DNA of 64,000 bases from Cloacimonetes bacterium UBA5835 (GCA_002432865.1 DJGX01000001.1:72914-136913), one strand, 5' to 3'. Shown: positions 8,686 through 19,249, counted from the stretch's first letter. The notes: generated by a model from the letters alone, not told the origin. Translations and numbers: made by a program.

Positions 8686-10671
8686 TTAGTATAAGACTAG
8701 TAATTTAAAATTACGAGTAAATTCACCGAATTTTACTGAGCCAATATAAATACCCTTAGATAAAGGTCTATTATTATTATCAACAAGCGAGAGAGGAACT
8801 TCTAATTTACCTGTATCTATAATTGGCAGTATTTCTGTTCTTAGCTTTTGTCCCTTGAGGTTGTATAGACAAAATCTCCCCGAACATTTTATAGTTGCTT
8901 CCAGATATAAGGTTATTTTATCTTTTGCTGGATTAGGGTAAAAAGACATATGAACTTGAGGTATATTTTCTGAACTATCAAAAATAGCAAGGGGAGTTCT
9001 GCGTAAAATAATTCCATCATACGCGGGTATAGATACAGAAGTGCATATTTGACCATTGTTTACAATATGATCCTGACTACCATTAAGATGATACCAAGGA
9101 TGGGTTAATTCTGCAGTAAGAGTTATGCTATACGGATTACATATTACCAATCCATTTTCAAATTCTCTCATAAGTAATTCTTCCTCCATTAAGCGTAAAC
9201 CTATGTCATCAAAATATACAATTCCGGGTTCATTACCAAGATTAAAGGAAAAGCGAAGTTGATCAGGATTTAAGCTTGTGTTTTGAGAGGTAACAGAGAA
9301 AATATAATCAGTCCAATCAGTATTTAATTCAATTGGAATACTATGAGGAATAACCCATTCCCAGTTGGCAAGATGTTTTTGGATAACAAAATTGATTGTT
9401 CTGGGCTGAGCAGATTTTGCTTTGAAAGTAACCAGATATCTATTACCGTATTGAAAATCCATATTGGGATTATTATATTGCATAAATTGAGCGCTGTAAT
9501 CATTTCCATCCGCATAGGTGACATTACATATTGCAAATGAATTATTATTTTCAAATCCATTTTGTAAATATCCTGTAGTGGGTGATACAAATGCCAATTC
9601 CCAACCCGCTAAATTAGAATTCATTTCACCATTAATCAACAAATTCGGCTGGTCTGAAATTTGGGGATTTACAAAACCTTCTAATGGCTCGCCTAAATCA
9701 CTATCATATTCATCAAACCACCATGTATCAGAATGATCAGAAGGGCCAAGATCAATTGCATAATAAGCAGAACCCATCAATGCCGTTGTAAGAGTAAAGC
9801 GAAAATGAGAAATATCAGCAAGAAACCCATTTGGTTCCATAGCCTGAATGATATTCATTACTGGCGGGACGAATGTATCTTCTATGTTATTATACATATT
9901 CATAAATGTTGACCAGTCGTAACCAAATTCAAAATTAGGATTATTATAGTCCCAGCCCTCAAACATAACTCCATTAAGATATTGTCCATATTCATAACCT
10001 CCATTTCCGATTAGAATCTTAGTGGGATTTTGAATTCTAAATTGATTTAACATTGCTTCCATTCCCAATATCCACTGACTATCAAGCCAATCCCTGTTAT
10101 CAACTATCCCGTCATTATTACAATCAATATTGGCAATCTCGTAGGGGACAATAGACCAGCAATTGTCTATAAAAAAACCATCCCAAAGGGGGTTATTAAG
10201 AACATTGTTATTAATAAAATCTGCAAAATGTTCTATCCAGGTAAATCCATTTACTTCAGGACAAAAAGGAGTACAATTTAACATCCAGGTTCCTTGCCAA
10301 AAAGAAGTATGTTCTCCTGTTGCCGTCCTTAACCACCATTCATCTTGAATTGAGTTTCTTAAGGAATAGCGAAGGGGCTGATAAATTGGATTGGGAATAT
10401 TTGTACTAATTTCTTGGCAGGTCATATAAGCCAGCAGTTTTACATTGGGGTTTAGTTGCCTTATACTTAGTAAAGCGGTAGGATTGATTTCACTCATTTC
10501 CATATCCAGAATTACTAAATCATATTTTGAAAGTGCGGATACTAGTTGACTGTTCTGGTCACTCATAAAAGAATCAAGGTAATAACAGGATAATTTGGGA
10601 TAATTACCCATAATATAAACTGGGCATAATAGAAGTACTAAAAGCGAAATGTTCATAAAAAATTTCCACAT
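8686..10671 (-). CDS. Secreted putative glycoside hydrolase with carbohydrate-binding and sorting domains
   Basis: This 661-aa protein begins with a signal peptide (MWKFFMNISLLVLLLCPVYIMG). Residues about 25-330 look like a TIM-barrel glycoside hydrolase of the hypothetical GHL15 type: strand-like LVILDMEMSEINP, LLAYMTCQEI, WDGFFIDNCW, ILIGNGGYEYG and GVMFEGWDY, with acidic residues at strand ends as expected for catalysis. From about 345 to 490 is a jelly-roll, CBM_4_9-like module (LLINGEMNSNLAGWEL). The last 90 residues form the C-terminal sorting-like domain (FYPNPAKDKITLYL, YNLKGQKL, GIYIGSVKFG). GAGGG precedes the ATG. Substrate unknown; the hydrolase call is moderate, the export and CTD calls are strong. 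Confidence 0.72.
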   Translation of the reverse strand: MWKFFMNISLLVLLLCPVYIMGNYPKLSCYYLDSFMSDQNSQLVSALSKYDLVILDMEMSEINPTALLSIRQLNPNVKLLAYMTCQEISTNIPNPIYQPLRYSLRNSIQDEWWLRTATGEHTSFWQGTWMLNCTPFCPEVNGFTWIEHFADFINNNVLNNPLWDGFFIDNCWSIVPYEIANIDCNNDGIVDNRDWLDSQWILGMEAMLNQFRIQNPTKILIGNGGYEYGQYLNGVMFEGWDYNNPNFEFGYDWSTFMNMYNNIEDTFVPPVMNIIQAMEPNGFLADISHFRFTLTTALMGSAYYAIDLGPSDHSDTWWFDEYDSDLGEPLEGFVNPQISDQPNLLINGEMNSNLAGWELAFVSPTTGYLQNGFENNNSFAICNVTYADGNDYSAQFMQYNNPNMDFQYGNRYLVTFKAKSAQPRTINFVIQKHLANWEWVIPHSIPIELNTDWTDYIFSVTSQNTSLNPDQLRFSFNLGNEPGIVYFDDIGLRLMEEELLMREFENGLVICNPYSITLTAELTHPWYHLNGSQDHIVNNGQICTSVSIPAYDGIILRRTPLAIFDSSENIPQVHMSFYPNPAKDKITLYLEATIKCSGRFCLYNLKGQKLRTEILPIIDTGKLEVPLSLVDNNNRPLSKGIYIGSVKFGEFTRNFKLLVLY

Positions 10672-10956
10672 ATTTCCCTCTCTTTTTTTTACCTGTGTTC
10701 ATAAAATAATTATAATCGATTATGGAGAAAAAGCAAATAGAGTAAATTGATAGGGATTCGATTATAATTAATACTCACTGTTAATAAACGAAGTAAGGAA
10801 ACGAAAAAATTATTTCGTTACTGATCACTCATAACATATAATCCTCTTACTGGATATATGTCTCTATTATACATTTTCATTCTGAAACAGTCGTCTTTTT
10901 TTTTCATTTGACAGCCAGCCAAATGAGAAAAGACTTGCCCTAAAATGAGGTGAAAT

Positions 10957-13884
10957 TTGAAAACAGCTATTATTATTAAAGGTGCTCAGGAACATAATCT
11001 AAAAAATATAGATTTAACAATTCCACGCAATACCCTTGTGGTCTTTACAGGTGTATCCGGTTCGGGAAAATCATCTTTGGCTTTCGATACACTATATGCA
11101 GAAGGCCAACGTCGTTATGTAGAATCTCTTTCTGCTTATGCAAGGCAGTTTTTAGGGCAGATGGAAAAACCTAAGGTTGATTACATTGAAGGTCTTTCTC
11201 CTGCAATTTCTATAGAACAAAAAACCACAAGTAAAAATCCACGCTCTACAGTTGGAACTGTTACTGAAATTTATGACTATTTAAGAGTCCTATTTGCTCG
11301 AATTGGAAAACAGTATTGTTACAATTGTGGTAGGCCTGTTGGGTCGCAGACTATTGATCAGATGATTGAACATCTGATGCAAAATAAAACGGGAACAAAA
11401 TTGCAAATCCTTGCTCCCCTTGTACAAAATCGAAAAGGTGAACATAAAGATGAATTAGAAATGCTTCGTCAGGAAGGTTATGTGCGCGTGATTATCAATG
11501 GGCAGCTGCGCAATTTGGAAGAAGATATTATTCTGGATAAAAAAAGCAAGCACAATATAGATGTAGTAGTGGATCGCATAGTTATTAAAGAAGGCATTGA
11601 AAGTCGTCTTTCCGATTCTTTGGAATTAGCTTTAAAACTGGCAGATGGGATAATTAAAATTGATTATCCAGAAGAAAAACAAGAAGTTATTCTTTCAGCA
11701 CAAAATGCTTGTCCCCATTGTCATATTGGTTTTGAAGAACTATCACCTCAGAGTTTTTCTTTCAATAGTCCCATTGGTGCTTGTACTCTTTGTGGAGGGC
11801 TGGGTTATAAACTTGAATTTGATCCAGATTTGGTAATTAGTGATCCTGGATTGAGTATTATGGAAGGTGCTGTTGCTCCCTGGGGACGTTTAGAGGCTAA
11901 ACAACATAGTTGGACAATGAATACAGTAAAGAATCTTGCAAGAGCTTTTGATTTTTCCCTTTCTACTTCCTGGAAGAATCTCCCGGAAATAGTTAAACAG
12001 CTTATTCTATATGGTTCCAAAGGTAAAAAGTTCAAAAATTCCTGGCAGAATGAAAATGGCAGAGGTGAATTCTTAATGCGTTTTGAGGGTGTAATTCCTC
12101 AACTGGAAAGAAGAATGAACGAAACAACATCTGAAGAAATGCGCCGATATTATCTTCAATATATCGGTGATAAACCTTGCCCTGCTTGCAATGGAAACAA
12201 ATTGAAACCGGCATCCCTTGCAGTAAAAATTGCTGGTAAAAATATCAGTGACATAACAGCAATGAGCATCAGTGAAGCATATGACTTTTTTGCTGGTCTT
12301 CATTTGAAAGGAAATGAACTGCTGATTGCTGAAGAAGTTTTGAAAGAAATAAAGAACCGTTTGAGCTTTTTAAAGAATGTCGGTTTGCATTATTTAACTT
12401 TGGATAGAAGGTCTCCCACTCTTTCTGGAGGCGAAGCTCAACGCATTCGTTTAGCTAGTCAAATTGGCAGTCAATTAGTTGGTGTGATGTATATTTTGGA
12501 TGAACCCAGCATAGGTTTACACCAAAGAGATATTTCTAAACTTGTCTCTATGCTTTTGCAGCTTAGAGATTTAGGTAATACTGTAATAGTTGTTGAACAC
12601 GATGAATATACAATACGCACAGCAGATCAAATTGTAGATTTTGGACCCAAAGCCGGAATTTTTGGAGGGGAAATTGTGGCTTCAGGGGATTTGGAAACAA
12701 TTATGCACCATCCAAAATCCTTAACTGGAGCATATCTTTCGGGAAGTATTAAAATCCCGACTCCCGAAAAAAGAATAAAACCTGATGCAAGAAAGCTTAG
12801 CATTATCAATGCGAGGCACAATAACCTGAAAAATCTTAATGTAGACATTCCTCTGGGACTTTTTGTGTGTGTAACAGGTGTATCTGGAAGTGGAAAAAGC
12901 AGCTTAGTAAATCAGACTTTATCTCCCTATCTACATAATCATTTTTATCATACATCGCATAAAGTTGGTAAGATGGATGAAATACGCGGGATTGAATATA
13001 TAGATAAAATAATTACAATAGATCAACAACCTATAGGCAGAACCCCTCGTTCCAATCCTTCTACCTATGTTAAATTATTCGATCCGATTCGCCAACTTTT
13101 TGCTCAGTTACCTGCTTCTAAAATACGAGGATATAAACCTGGCAGATTTTCCTTTAATGTAAAAGGTGGACGGTGTGAGGCCTGTGAAGGTGCAGGTGTA
13201 AAACAGATTGAGATGCACTTTATGGCTGATATTTTTGTAACCTGTGAGGTCTGTAAAGGAAAAAGGTATAATCAGGAGACACTTTCTATTCGCTATAAGG
13301 GGAAAAATATTGCTGAAGTGCTCGATATGGATGTGCAGGAAGCAATCGAGTTCTTTGATGCCATTCCTGCTATAAAAAGTAAACTGAAGACCTTACAACA
13401 GGTTGGTCTCGATTACCTTAAATTGGGTCAACCTTCTCCCACTCTGTCTGGAGGCGAAGCACAACGCATAAAACTATCTCGGGAACTTAGTAAAGTGTCT
13501 ACAGGTAATACTCTTTATGTGTTAGATGAACCAACAACGGGACTTCACTTTGACGATATTAATAAACTATTGAAGGTTCTGAAAAAATTGGTGGCAATGG
13601 GGAATACAGTTATCGTGATTGAGCATAATATGGATGTGATAAAATCTTCTGACTGGATAATTGATTTAGGACCTGAAGGTGGTGATGAAGGTGGGAAGAT
13701 AATATGTTGTGGAACTCCTGAAGACCTTATTAATTGTCCCAATTCTGCAACCGGTATACATTTACAATATCACATGCAAAAAGAAAAGGAACTTTCTTCA
13801 AATTCCTTATCTGAATTAGAAACAGAAATGAGACCTCGCAAAGTATCAACTAAAAGAAAAACAGATAAAAGCCAGGCATTATGA
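10957..13884 (+). CDS. uvrA: Excinuclease ABC subunit A
   Basis: UvrA recognises bulky DNA damage and loads UvrB in nucleotide excision repair. The 975-aa product has the usual two ABC ATPase halves. The first has Walker A GVSGSGKSS followed by YAEGQRRYVESLSAYARQF; the second repeats GVSGSGKSS and PSTYVKLFDPIR. Signatures are LSGGEAQRIRLA and LSGGEAQRIKLS, and zinc-finger cysteines include CPHCHIGFEEL, CTLCGG, CPAC and CEACEG...CEVCKG. The start is a TTG at 10957, five bases after GAGGTG; no in-frame ATG fits. The tail is basic (KVSTKRKTDKSQ). The last four bases overlap the glycosidase gene. Confidence 0.97.
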   Translation: MKTAIIIKGAQEHNLKNIDLTIPRNTLVVFTGVSGSGKSSLAFDTLYAEGQRRYVESLSAYARQFLGQMEKPKVDYIEGLSPAISIEQKTTSKNPRSTVGTVTEIYDYLRVLFARIGKQYCYNCGRPVGSQTIDQMIEHLMQNKTGTKLQILAPLVQNRKGEHKDELEMLRQEGYVRVIINGQLRNLEEDIILDKKSKHNIDVVVDRIVIKEGIESRLSDSLELALKLADGIIKIDYPEEKQEVILSAQNACPHCHIGFEELSPQSFSFNSPIGACTLCGGLGYKLEFDPDLVISDPGLSIMEGAVAPWGRLEAKQHSWTMNTVKNLARAFDFSLSTSWKNLPEIVKQLILYGSKGKKFKNSWQNENGRGEFLMRFEGVIPQLERRMNETTSEEMRRYYLQYIGDKPCPACNGNKLKPASLAVKIAGKNISDITAMSISEAYDFFAGLHLKGNELLIAEEVLKEIKNRLSFLKNVGLHYLTLDRRSPTLSGGEAQRIRLASQIGSQLVGVMYILDEPSIGLHQRDISKLVSMLLQLRDLGNTVIVVEHDEYTIRTADQIVDFGPKAGIFGGEIVASGDLETIMHHPKSLTGAYLSGSIKIPTPEKRIKPDARKLSIINARHNNLKNLNVDIPLGLFVCVTGVSGSGKSSLVNQTLSPYLHNHFYHTSHKVGKMDEIRGIEYIDKIITIDQQPIGRTPRSNPSTYVKLFDPIRQLFAQLPASKIRGYKPGRFSFNVKGGRCEACEGAGVKQIEMHFMADIFVTCEVCKGKRYNQETLSIRYKGKNIAEVLDMDVQEAIEFFDAIPAIKSKLKTLQQVGLDYLKLGQPSPTLSGGEAQRIKLSRELSKVSTGNTLYVLDEPTTGLHFDDINKLLKVLKKLVAMGNTVIVIEHNMDVIKSSDWIIDLGPEGGDEGGKIICCGTPEDLINCPNSATGIHLQYHMQKEKELSSNSLSELETEMRPRKVSTKRKTDKSQAL

Positions 13885-16040
13885 GTTATCAGCGTTTCAG
13901 TTATGCTCCGCCCACGGCAGGAAAACATTCAGTTGGTATTGCAGGTGATTTTAGTTCCTGGGAAATTATCTCTATGGAAGAAAAGGGGGGAGTACATTAT
14001 CTTGCCTTAGAACTTCCACCAGGAGTTTATCAATATAAATTTGTAGTAGATGGTTCCTGGATTCTGGATGAAAATAATCCCAAAAAGGTTCCTGATGGTT
14101 TTGGAGGATATAATTCTCTGTTGGTTGTTGAACCTGTTACGGAAGTAATAACTTGGGAAGATATAATGGCTGAACTCGCGAATAAAACTCCAGAAAAGTT
14201 TTATCAATTCTTTCGTTCAAAGGAAAATAGCTATGAGTTGCGTTTCTTCTGGTATCCAGAATTGTCAGATGCAATTTATCTGCTATATAATAATCAGCAA
14301 ATTCAGCTTGCACACATCGGCCAAACTCCTTTATATGAGGTATTTTATTGTTTATTCGAACATTGTGGCATTTTTACTTTTCGCCTAAAAATCCAATATC
14401 AGAATATGTTTCTGTTTTTCGGAGCTGAGGGCTTTTCTGAAGCTGAAGAAGATATAACTCCTATTGAAATAGAACTAAAAGCTATCTCCATTTTTTCCAT
14501 TCCAGATTGGGTTGGCCACAGTATAATTTATCAGATATTTCCCGATCGCTTTTATAATGGAAATAAGGATAACGATCCCGATTTCAGAGAATGGTATTAT
14601 GAGGATTGTAGAACTCCACCTTCCTCCAGTAAAATTCTTTCTCCCGAAAAGGAATATTATCATATGGTAGATGATTGGTATGATATCAATGGCTTGAAAC
14701 AAAGTCCTTGGCAAAAAAAGGGGGTGCCGGATTTTTATTCTTTTTATGGGGGTGATATCGCAGGTGTTAAACAAAAGCTTGATTATCTACTTGATTTAGG
14801 TATAAATGTTATTTATTTCAATCCGCTGTGGCAAGCGAAATCTAATCATAAGTATGACAGCGCAGATTATCATAGTATCGATCCCCATTTTGCTACTACT
14901 CAGGAAATGATAGATTTTGTAAAGCTAGCTCACGAAAAAGGAATAAGAATCATTCTGGATGTAGCTTTTAATCATACGGGAGAGACATTTTGGGCTTTTC
15001 GTGATTGCGTTGAAAAAGGTCCAAAATCCCCTTACTGGAATTGGTATGATTGGAAAAAATGGCCTCTACCCAAACCTCTTCCTCCGGATTTTAATCCTAA
15101 AGATTATTATCAATGTTGGTGGGGTATTAAAGATATGCCGGATTTGAATTATGACCTTGCTCTACCGCATCCTGAAGAAAATGCTGTTCGCAATATAAAG
15201 GAAGCACATCCTAATGCAGCTTTGGTTGATTATCTGATGTCTACTGTTCGCTGGTGGTTAATTGATATTGGGATTGATGGTTTCCGGTTAGATGTTCCAG
15301 ATGAAGTTCCTTTCTGGTTTTGGGAACTGTTTCGCAAGGAAGTAAAAAAAGCTAAACCCGATGCTTGGATAGTTGGTGAAATCTGGTATGAAGCAAGACA
15401 GTGGGTTTCGCCTCTCTATTTCGATTCCGTGATGAATTATGCATTCTTTAAAAATCCGGTAATCGAGTTCTTTATTCTTAGCTTGCTAAATAAGGAAGAA
15501 TTCTGCCGAAAAATAGAATCCGGACTCGCTCTATATCCTTTCCATTCCTTAAAGGCAATGATGAATCTTTTAGGGAGCCATGATACACCCAGGATTTTTG
15601 AGATAAGTAAAGGAGATGTTAAACGCCTGAAACTAGCAATTGCTTTTCAGATGTGTTTTATTGGAGCTCCTCATATTTATTATGGAGATGAAATTGCTAT
15701 GGAAGGAGGCAAAGATCCTGATAATAGAAGACCTTTTAACTGGAATTGGGAAAATAATCCGGTAGCTGGTGACTTAAGAAACTTCTATAAAGAACTAATT
15801 TCTATCCGTAAAGCTCATCCTACTCTTTGTGAAGGACATTTTGCTTTTATCCCAGCTCCAGATAAAATAATTGCTTTTCAGCGGGAATTGAAAGGTGAAA
15901 AAATTCTGGTTTTCTTGAATACCGAAGCAGAATCAATAGCTATTGATATCCCAGAATCCTCAATATTACTTTTAGGGAAGATAGCAGAGAGGAATTATAT
16001 ATTACCTCATTCTGCATTGATTTTATCAGAGTTGAAATAG
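13881..16040 (+). CDS. GH13 alpha-glucan hydrolase (neopullulanase/cyclomaltodextrinase-like) with N-terminal CBM48
   Basis: This 719-aa enzyme should cleave alpha-1,4 (or alpha-1,6) glucan linkages. Residues 1 to about 85 form an AMPK/CBM48-like starch-binding fold (VGIAGDFSSWE, LPPGVYQYKFVVDGSW). A second beta region follows, then the GH13 barrel from about 205: conserved region I DVAFNHTG, region II with nucleophile D471 (DGFRLD), region III acid/base E500 (GEIW) and region IV D568 (GSHDTPR). I see no signal peptide, so it likely acts in the cytosol on glycogen or imported maltodextrin. The ATG overlaps the uvrA stop (ATGA). Exact specificity is open. Confidence 0.92.
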   Translation: MSYQRFSYAPPTAGKHSVGIAGDFSSWEIISMEEKGGVHYLALELPPGVYQYKFVVDGSWILDENNPKKVPDGFGGYNSLLVVEPVTEVITWEDIMAELANKTPEKFYQFFRSKENSYELRFFWYPELSDAIYLLYNNQQIQLAHIGQTPLYEVFYCLFEHCGIFTFRLKIQYQNMFLFFGAEGFSEAEEDITPIEIELKAISIFSIPDWVGHSIIYQIFPDRFYNGNKDNDPDFREWYYEDCRTPPSSSKILSPEKEYYHMVDDWYDINGLKQSPWQKKGVPDFYSFYGGDIAGVKQKLDYLLDLGINVIYFNPLWQAKSNHKYDSADYHSIDPHFATTQEMIDFVKLAHEKGIRIILDVAFNHTGETFWAFRDCVEKGPKSPYWNWYDWKKWPLPKPLPPDFNPKDYYQCWWGIKDMPDLNYDLALPHPEENAVRNIKEAHPNAALVDYLMSTVRWWLIDIGIDGFRLDVPDEVPFWFWELFRKEVKKAKPDAWIVGEIWYEARQWVSPLYFDSVMNYAFFKNPVIEFFILSLLNKEEFCRKIESGLALYPFHSLKAMMNLLGSHDTPRIFEISKGDVKRLKLAIAFQMCFIGAPHIYYGDEIAMEGGKDPDNRRPFNWNWENNPVAGDLRNFYKELISIRKAHPTLCEGHFAFIPAPDKIIAFQRELKGEKILVFLNTEAESIAIDIPESSILLLGKIAERNYILPHSALILSELK

Positions 16041-16223
16041 AGTTGCTTATAGATAGTGAAAATATATTGATGCTGAAATAAAATTCGAGAAAAAGTGATG
16101 CCTAAGCTGTTCAGCAAAAGAGAACATGGGATGTATCGATAGATTGTTGGATAGAAAAGTAATTCAAATATCTTGACTTCAAACCAGCAATGGTAAAATG
16201 ATAATATAGAATAAGGAGTATGA

Positions 16224-18368
16224 ATGTGCGGAATAGCAGGTATATATAATTTTAGTAAAGAGACAGTTATTTTAACTGAAGTAACTGGAAAAAAAGGTAT
16301 ATTAAATACAGAACCAGCAGGTTTAAGTAACGACATAGATAATTTAGTAAAAATAGAGGGTGGTTATAGACAAAACGGAGCTAAGGCAATTCTATTAAAG
16401 AAAATGACTGAAGCAATCAAGCATCGTGGTCCTGATGATGAGGGCTATCTAATAAAGGATAAAAATGGAATCAGATCTTATTCAGGAATGGATTCAACGG
16501 AGGAAATAAAATCGTTATATCCTTTATTTAATTCAGAAATAACTACTTTAGATAACCTTTCTAAAAAAGCTGTGGGAAAGACAGTTGGAGCAGAGAACAT
16601 AATCTTGGGAATGGGCTTCCGCCGATTGAGTATATTGGAATTGAAACCGATTGGTCATCAACCGATGTATGATAAGGAACTGGGCATAGCAATTTGTTAT
16701 AATGGAGAAATTTATAACTATCTTGAACTGCGTGAAGAGCTAAAGAAGAAGGGCTATAAATTTTGTAGTCAGAGCGATACAGAAGTAATAATAAAAGCAT
16801 ATCACTTTTGGGGTGAAAATTGCGTGCAGCATTTTAACGGAATGTGGTCATTTTCTCTATGGGATGAGAAAAAGAACTTGCTATTATGTAGTCGTGATCG
16901 CTATGGGATAAAACCATTTTATTATGCGGTTCAGAATGGAGTTTTATATTGGGGGAGTGAAATTAAGCAACTTATGCTCACTCCGATAGACAAAACTCTA
17001 AACCAAGCAATGATATGGCGTAGTATGAAGATAAATTCTATGCTGGTTTATGATGATGAGACCTATTGGCAGAATATACACTGTTTAAAACCGGGACATA
17101 ATTTGATAGTAACTAACAGTAAGGTTATTGTAAAACAATATTATGATTTGGATATAACAAGTTTCGAAACTTCTCAGCTATCTTTTAATGAAGCAGTTGA
17201 GCAATATCGAAATATCTTTCTAGATTCCATTGCTCTACAACTTCGCAGTGATGTAGAAATTGGAGCAACTCTTTCGGGAGGAATGGACTCTTCTGCAATC
17301 GTGTGTTCTGCAGTGCATCAAAAGAAAGAGCCGCTTAAAACATTTTCATCTTACTATGCTTTCCCTCCAGAATTGGATGAACGCAAGTGGATAGAGAAAA
17401 TTATTAAAGAAACTTCCTGTGCTTCATATTTGATTAGCCCTAAAGCTAATGATGCTATAGATTTATGGGAGAAATTAACATTCTTAAATGATCTACCTTT
17501 AGCCGCAGGTTTTGTATCGCAAAATGCAGTTTTGCAAGAAGCTCATAAACAAGGGATTAAAGTTATACTCTCTGGTCAGGGATCAGATGAGCTATCTGCT
17601 GGGTACAGACATTCTCTATATCGCTATTTTGCTGATCTGATAAGAGGTGTGCATATTAGTAGACTAGGAAAAGAACTTCCGGGATATTTGAAAAAAGACA
17701 ATCGGGCATTTTCCAAGCTGAGCAAAATAGTGCTTTCTACTTTTTTACCAGAATCCTCACTATATAATTTGGAGTTTTGCTATTACCGGTTTGAACCTTT
17801 CACGCGTTCTTTTACAAATGAAGCTGAAATTTCCTGTGGTGAGCAGATATTAAAAAAGATAGTAGATATAAAAGCTTCGCGGCTTTCCAATTTCTTATAT
17901 AATATGGTGCATACTACTTCTCTGCAAACTCTGTTGCATTTTGAAGACAGGATGGCAATGGCGAATTCTATTGAAAGCAGAGTTCCTTTTCTGGACTATC
18001 GTTTAGTTGATTTTGTTTTTTCGCTTCCTTCTCAATATAAAGTTAAACCCCCTTATACAAAAGTAATTCATCGGGCTGCAATGAAAGAACTGATTCCGGA
18101 AGAGATTTATCAGCGCACAGATAAAGGGATTTTTTCTTCACCATTTTATCAGAGTTGGATGAAACAAGAATTAAAACCCTATATATCAGATATTTTTGCC
18201 AGTAGTACCTTTAGGCAGAGAGGATTATGGAATTTGCCCAAGATTAATCATTTTTGGCATAAATATTTAGGGGGAGATAACAGTCAGGTGGAAATGTTAT
18301 ATAATGTTGTTGCCCTAGAAATATGGTTTCAACAGTATGAAAATCAATCTACAGGAGGATTAAAATGA
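16224..18368 (+). CDS. asnB: Asparagine synthetase (glutamine-hydrolysing) with two insertions
   Basis: AsnB amidates aspartate to asparagine using glutamine and ATP. The class II glutaminase domain begins MCGIAGIYNF (C2 nucleophile) and has HRGPDDEG, FRRLSI, CYNGEIYNY and SQSDTE. The synthetase domain has the pyrophosphatase loop SGGMDSS at 351-357 and LSGQGSDELSAGY. The 714-aa length exceeds the usual 550-640. Two extra stretches of roughly 30-45 residues lie in the glutaminase domain: about 14-60, before HRGPDD, and about 80-125, before FRRLSI. Catalytic residues are intact. AAGGAG precedes the ATG; the stop overlaps the next gene (ATGA). An aminosugar- or glycan-modifying paralogue is possible. 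Confidence 0.88.
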   Translation: MCGIAGIYNFSKETVILTEVTGKKGILNTEPAGLSNDIDNLVKIEGGYRQNGAKAILLKKMTEAIKHRGPDDEGYLIKDKNGIRSYSGMDSTEEIKSLYPLFNSEITTLDNLSKKAVGKTVGAENIILGMGFRRLSILELKPIGHQPMYDKELGIAICYNGEIYNYLELREELKKKGYKFCSQSDTEVIIKAYHFWGENCVQHFNGMWSFSLWDEKKNLLLCSRDRYGIKPFYYAVQNGVLYWGSEIKQLMLTPIDKTLNQAMIWRSMKINSMLVYDDETYWQNIHCLKPGHNLIVTNSKVIVKQYYDLDITSFETSQLSFNEAVEQYRNIFLDSIALQLRSDVEIGATLSGGMDSSAIVCSAVHQKKEPLKTFSSYYAFPPELDERKWIEKIIKETSCASYLISPKANDAIDLWEKLTFLNDLPLAAGFVSQNAVLQEAHKQGIKVILSGQGSDELSAGYRHSLYRYFADLIRGVHISRLGKELPGYLKKDNRAFSKLSKIVLSTFLPESSLYNLEFCYYRFEPFTRSFTNEAEISCGEQILKKIVDIKASRLSNFLYNMVHTTSLQTLLHFEDRMAMANSIESRVPFLDYRLVDFVFSLPSQYKVKPPYTKVIHRAAMKELIPEEIYQRTDKGIFSSPFYQSWMKQELKPYISDIFASSTFRQRGLWNLPKINHFWHKYLGGDNSQVEMLYNVVALEIWFQQYENQSTGGLK

Positions 18369-19249
18369 AAAACATAGTTAAAATAATAGCTTTATGCTTT
18401 GTTCTAATTTCTCTTAGTTCCTGTAAACTTTTCAAAAGTCCAACAGTTACTAAAATTCAAGATGTGAAAGTTGTTTCAATAACCCCTGATAAAAGCACAA
18501 TAAAAATATCCCTTATGGTGAATAATCCCAATTGCTATAAACTGAAACTGGATAAACTGGAAGTAGAGTTACTGAATAAAGACCGTGACAAAGTTGGTTA
18601 TGCTAATTTAGAGAAAGTTGTGGAAATACCCAAAAAGGCAGCTATGTGTATAAATTTTAATGTTGAGCTGGAAACGCGTCCGGTAGTGAGAATGATTAGT
18701 TCGCTTAACCAGAAAGTTCAATTTTTCATCGTAGGTAAAGGACACGGCAAAGTTAAGGGTCTTAGCAAAAAATTCTATTTTGATGAGCCTTACGAGCTGG
18801 ATTTGAAAGAAGAATTAAAAAATATTATTCCCAAATTCAGTGTAGGTACCCAGAATCTGTTTAAAATCACGAAAACCAGCGTGGAGAAGATGAGCATCGG
18901 TCAAACCGAATTACATATCCATTTTATTATTTTGAATCCTTATGGCCTTACTTATAATTTAAAAGGTTTTCCTGCTGAGATTTATATTGATGATAAATTA
19001 GCTGGAACGGGAAACCTGAAAAACCAGCTGAAATTCAATGAAAATATCTTCTCACAAGATGGGATAATGGTATTTAAACTAAATAACTTGAAATCCATTT
19101 TTGGTGCTGTGAAAGGTGCGATTAAAGGTGAAATCAAATACTCTGTCAAAGGGAATGTAATTATTGATGCTTTTGGTATGCAAATAAAGCAGCCCTACTC
19201 ATACCAGGATTCCTTACCTGTAAATATTGTGGAATTGATACTGAATTAA
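18365..19249 (+). CDS. LEA14-like (WHy domain) lipoprotein
   Basis: This 294-aa protein has a lipobox (LISLSSC, C20), so it is an exported lipoprotein. The body carries two copies of a late-embryogenesis-abundant type 2 / WHy-like beta sandwich, about residues 35-135 (SITPDKSTIKISLMVNNPNCYKL) and 165-290 (QTELHIHFIILNPYGLTY). The NPN/NPY motif after a beta strand is characteristic of the family. Such proteins are linked to desiccation or envelope stress, but bacterial roles are poorly defined. The start codon overlaps the asnB stop (ATGA), and AGGAGG precedes it, so expression is coupled to asnB. Confidence 0.8.
   Translation: MKNIVKIIALCFVLISLSSCKLFKSPTVTKIQDVKVVSITPDKSTIKISLMVNNPNCYKLKLDKLEVELLNKDRDKVGYANLEKVVEIPKKAAMCINFNVELETRPVVRMISSLNQKVQFFIVGKGHGKVKGLSKKFYFDEPYELDLKEELKNIIPKFSVGTQNLFKITKTSVEKMSIGQTELHIHFIILNPYGLTYNLKGFPAEIYIDDKLAGTGNLKNQLKFNENIFSQDGIMVFKLNNLKSIFGAVKGAIKGEIKYSVKGNVIIDAFGMQIKQPYSYQDSLPVNIVELILN

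Noticed and set aside
10908..10946. TTGACA and TAAAAT before uvrA as a promoter
   Set aside because: The spacing is 27 bases, too long for a sigma-70 promoter, and the -10 would sit in the ribosome site.
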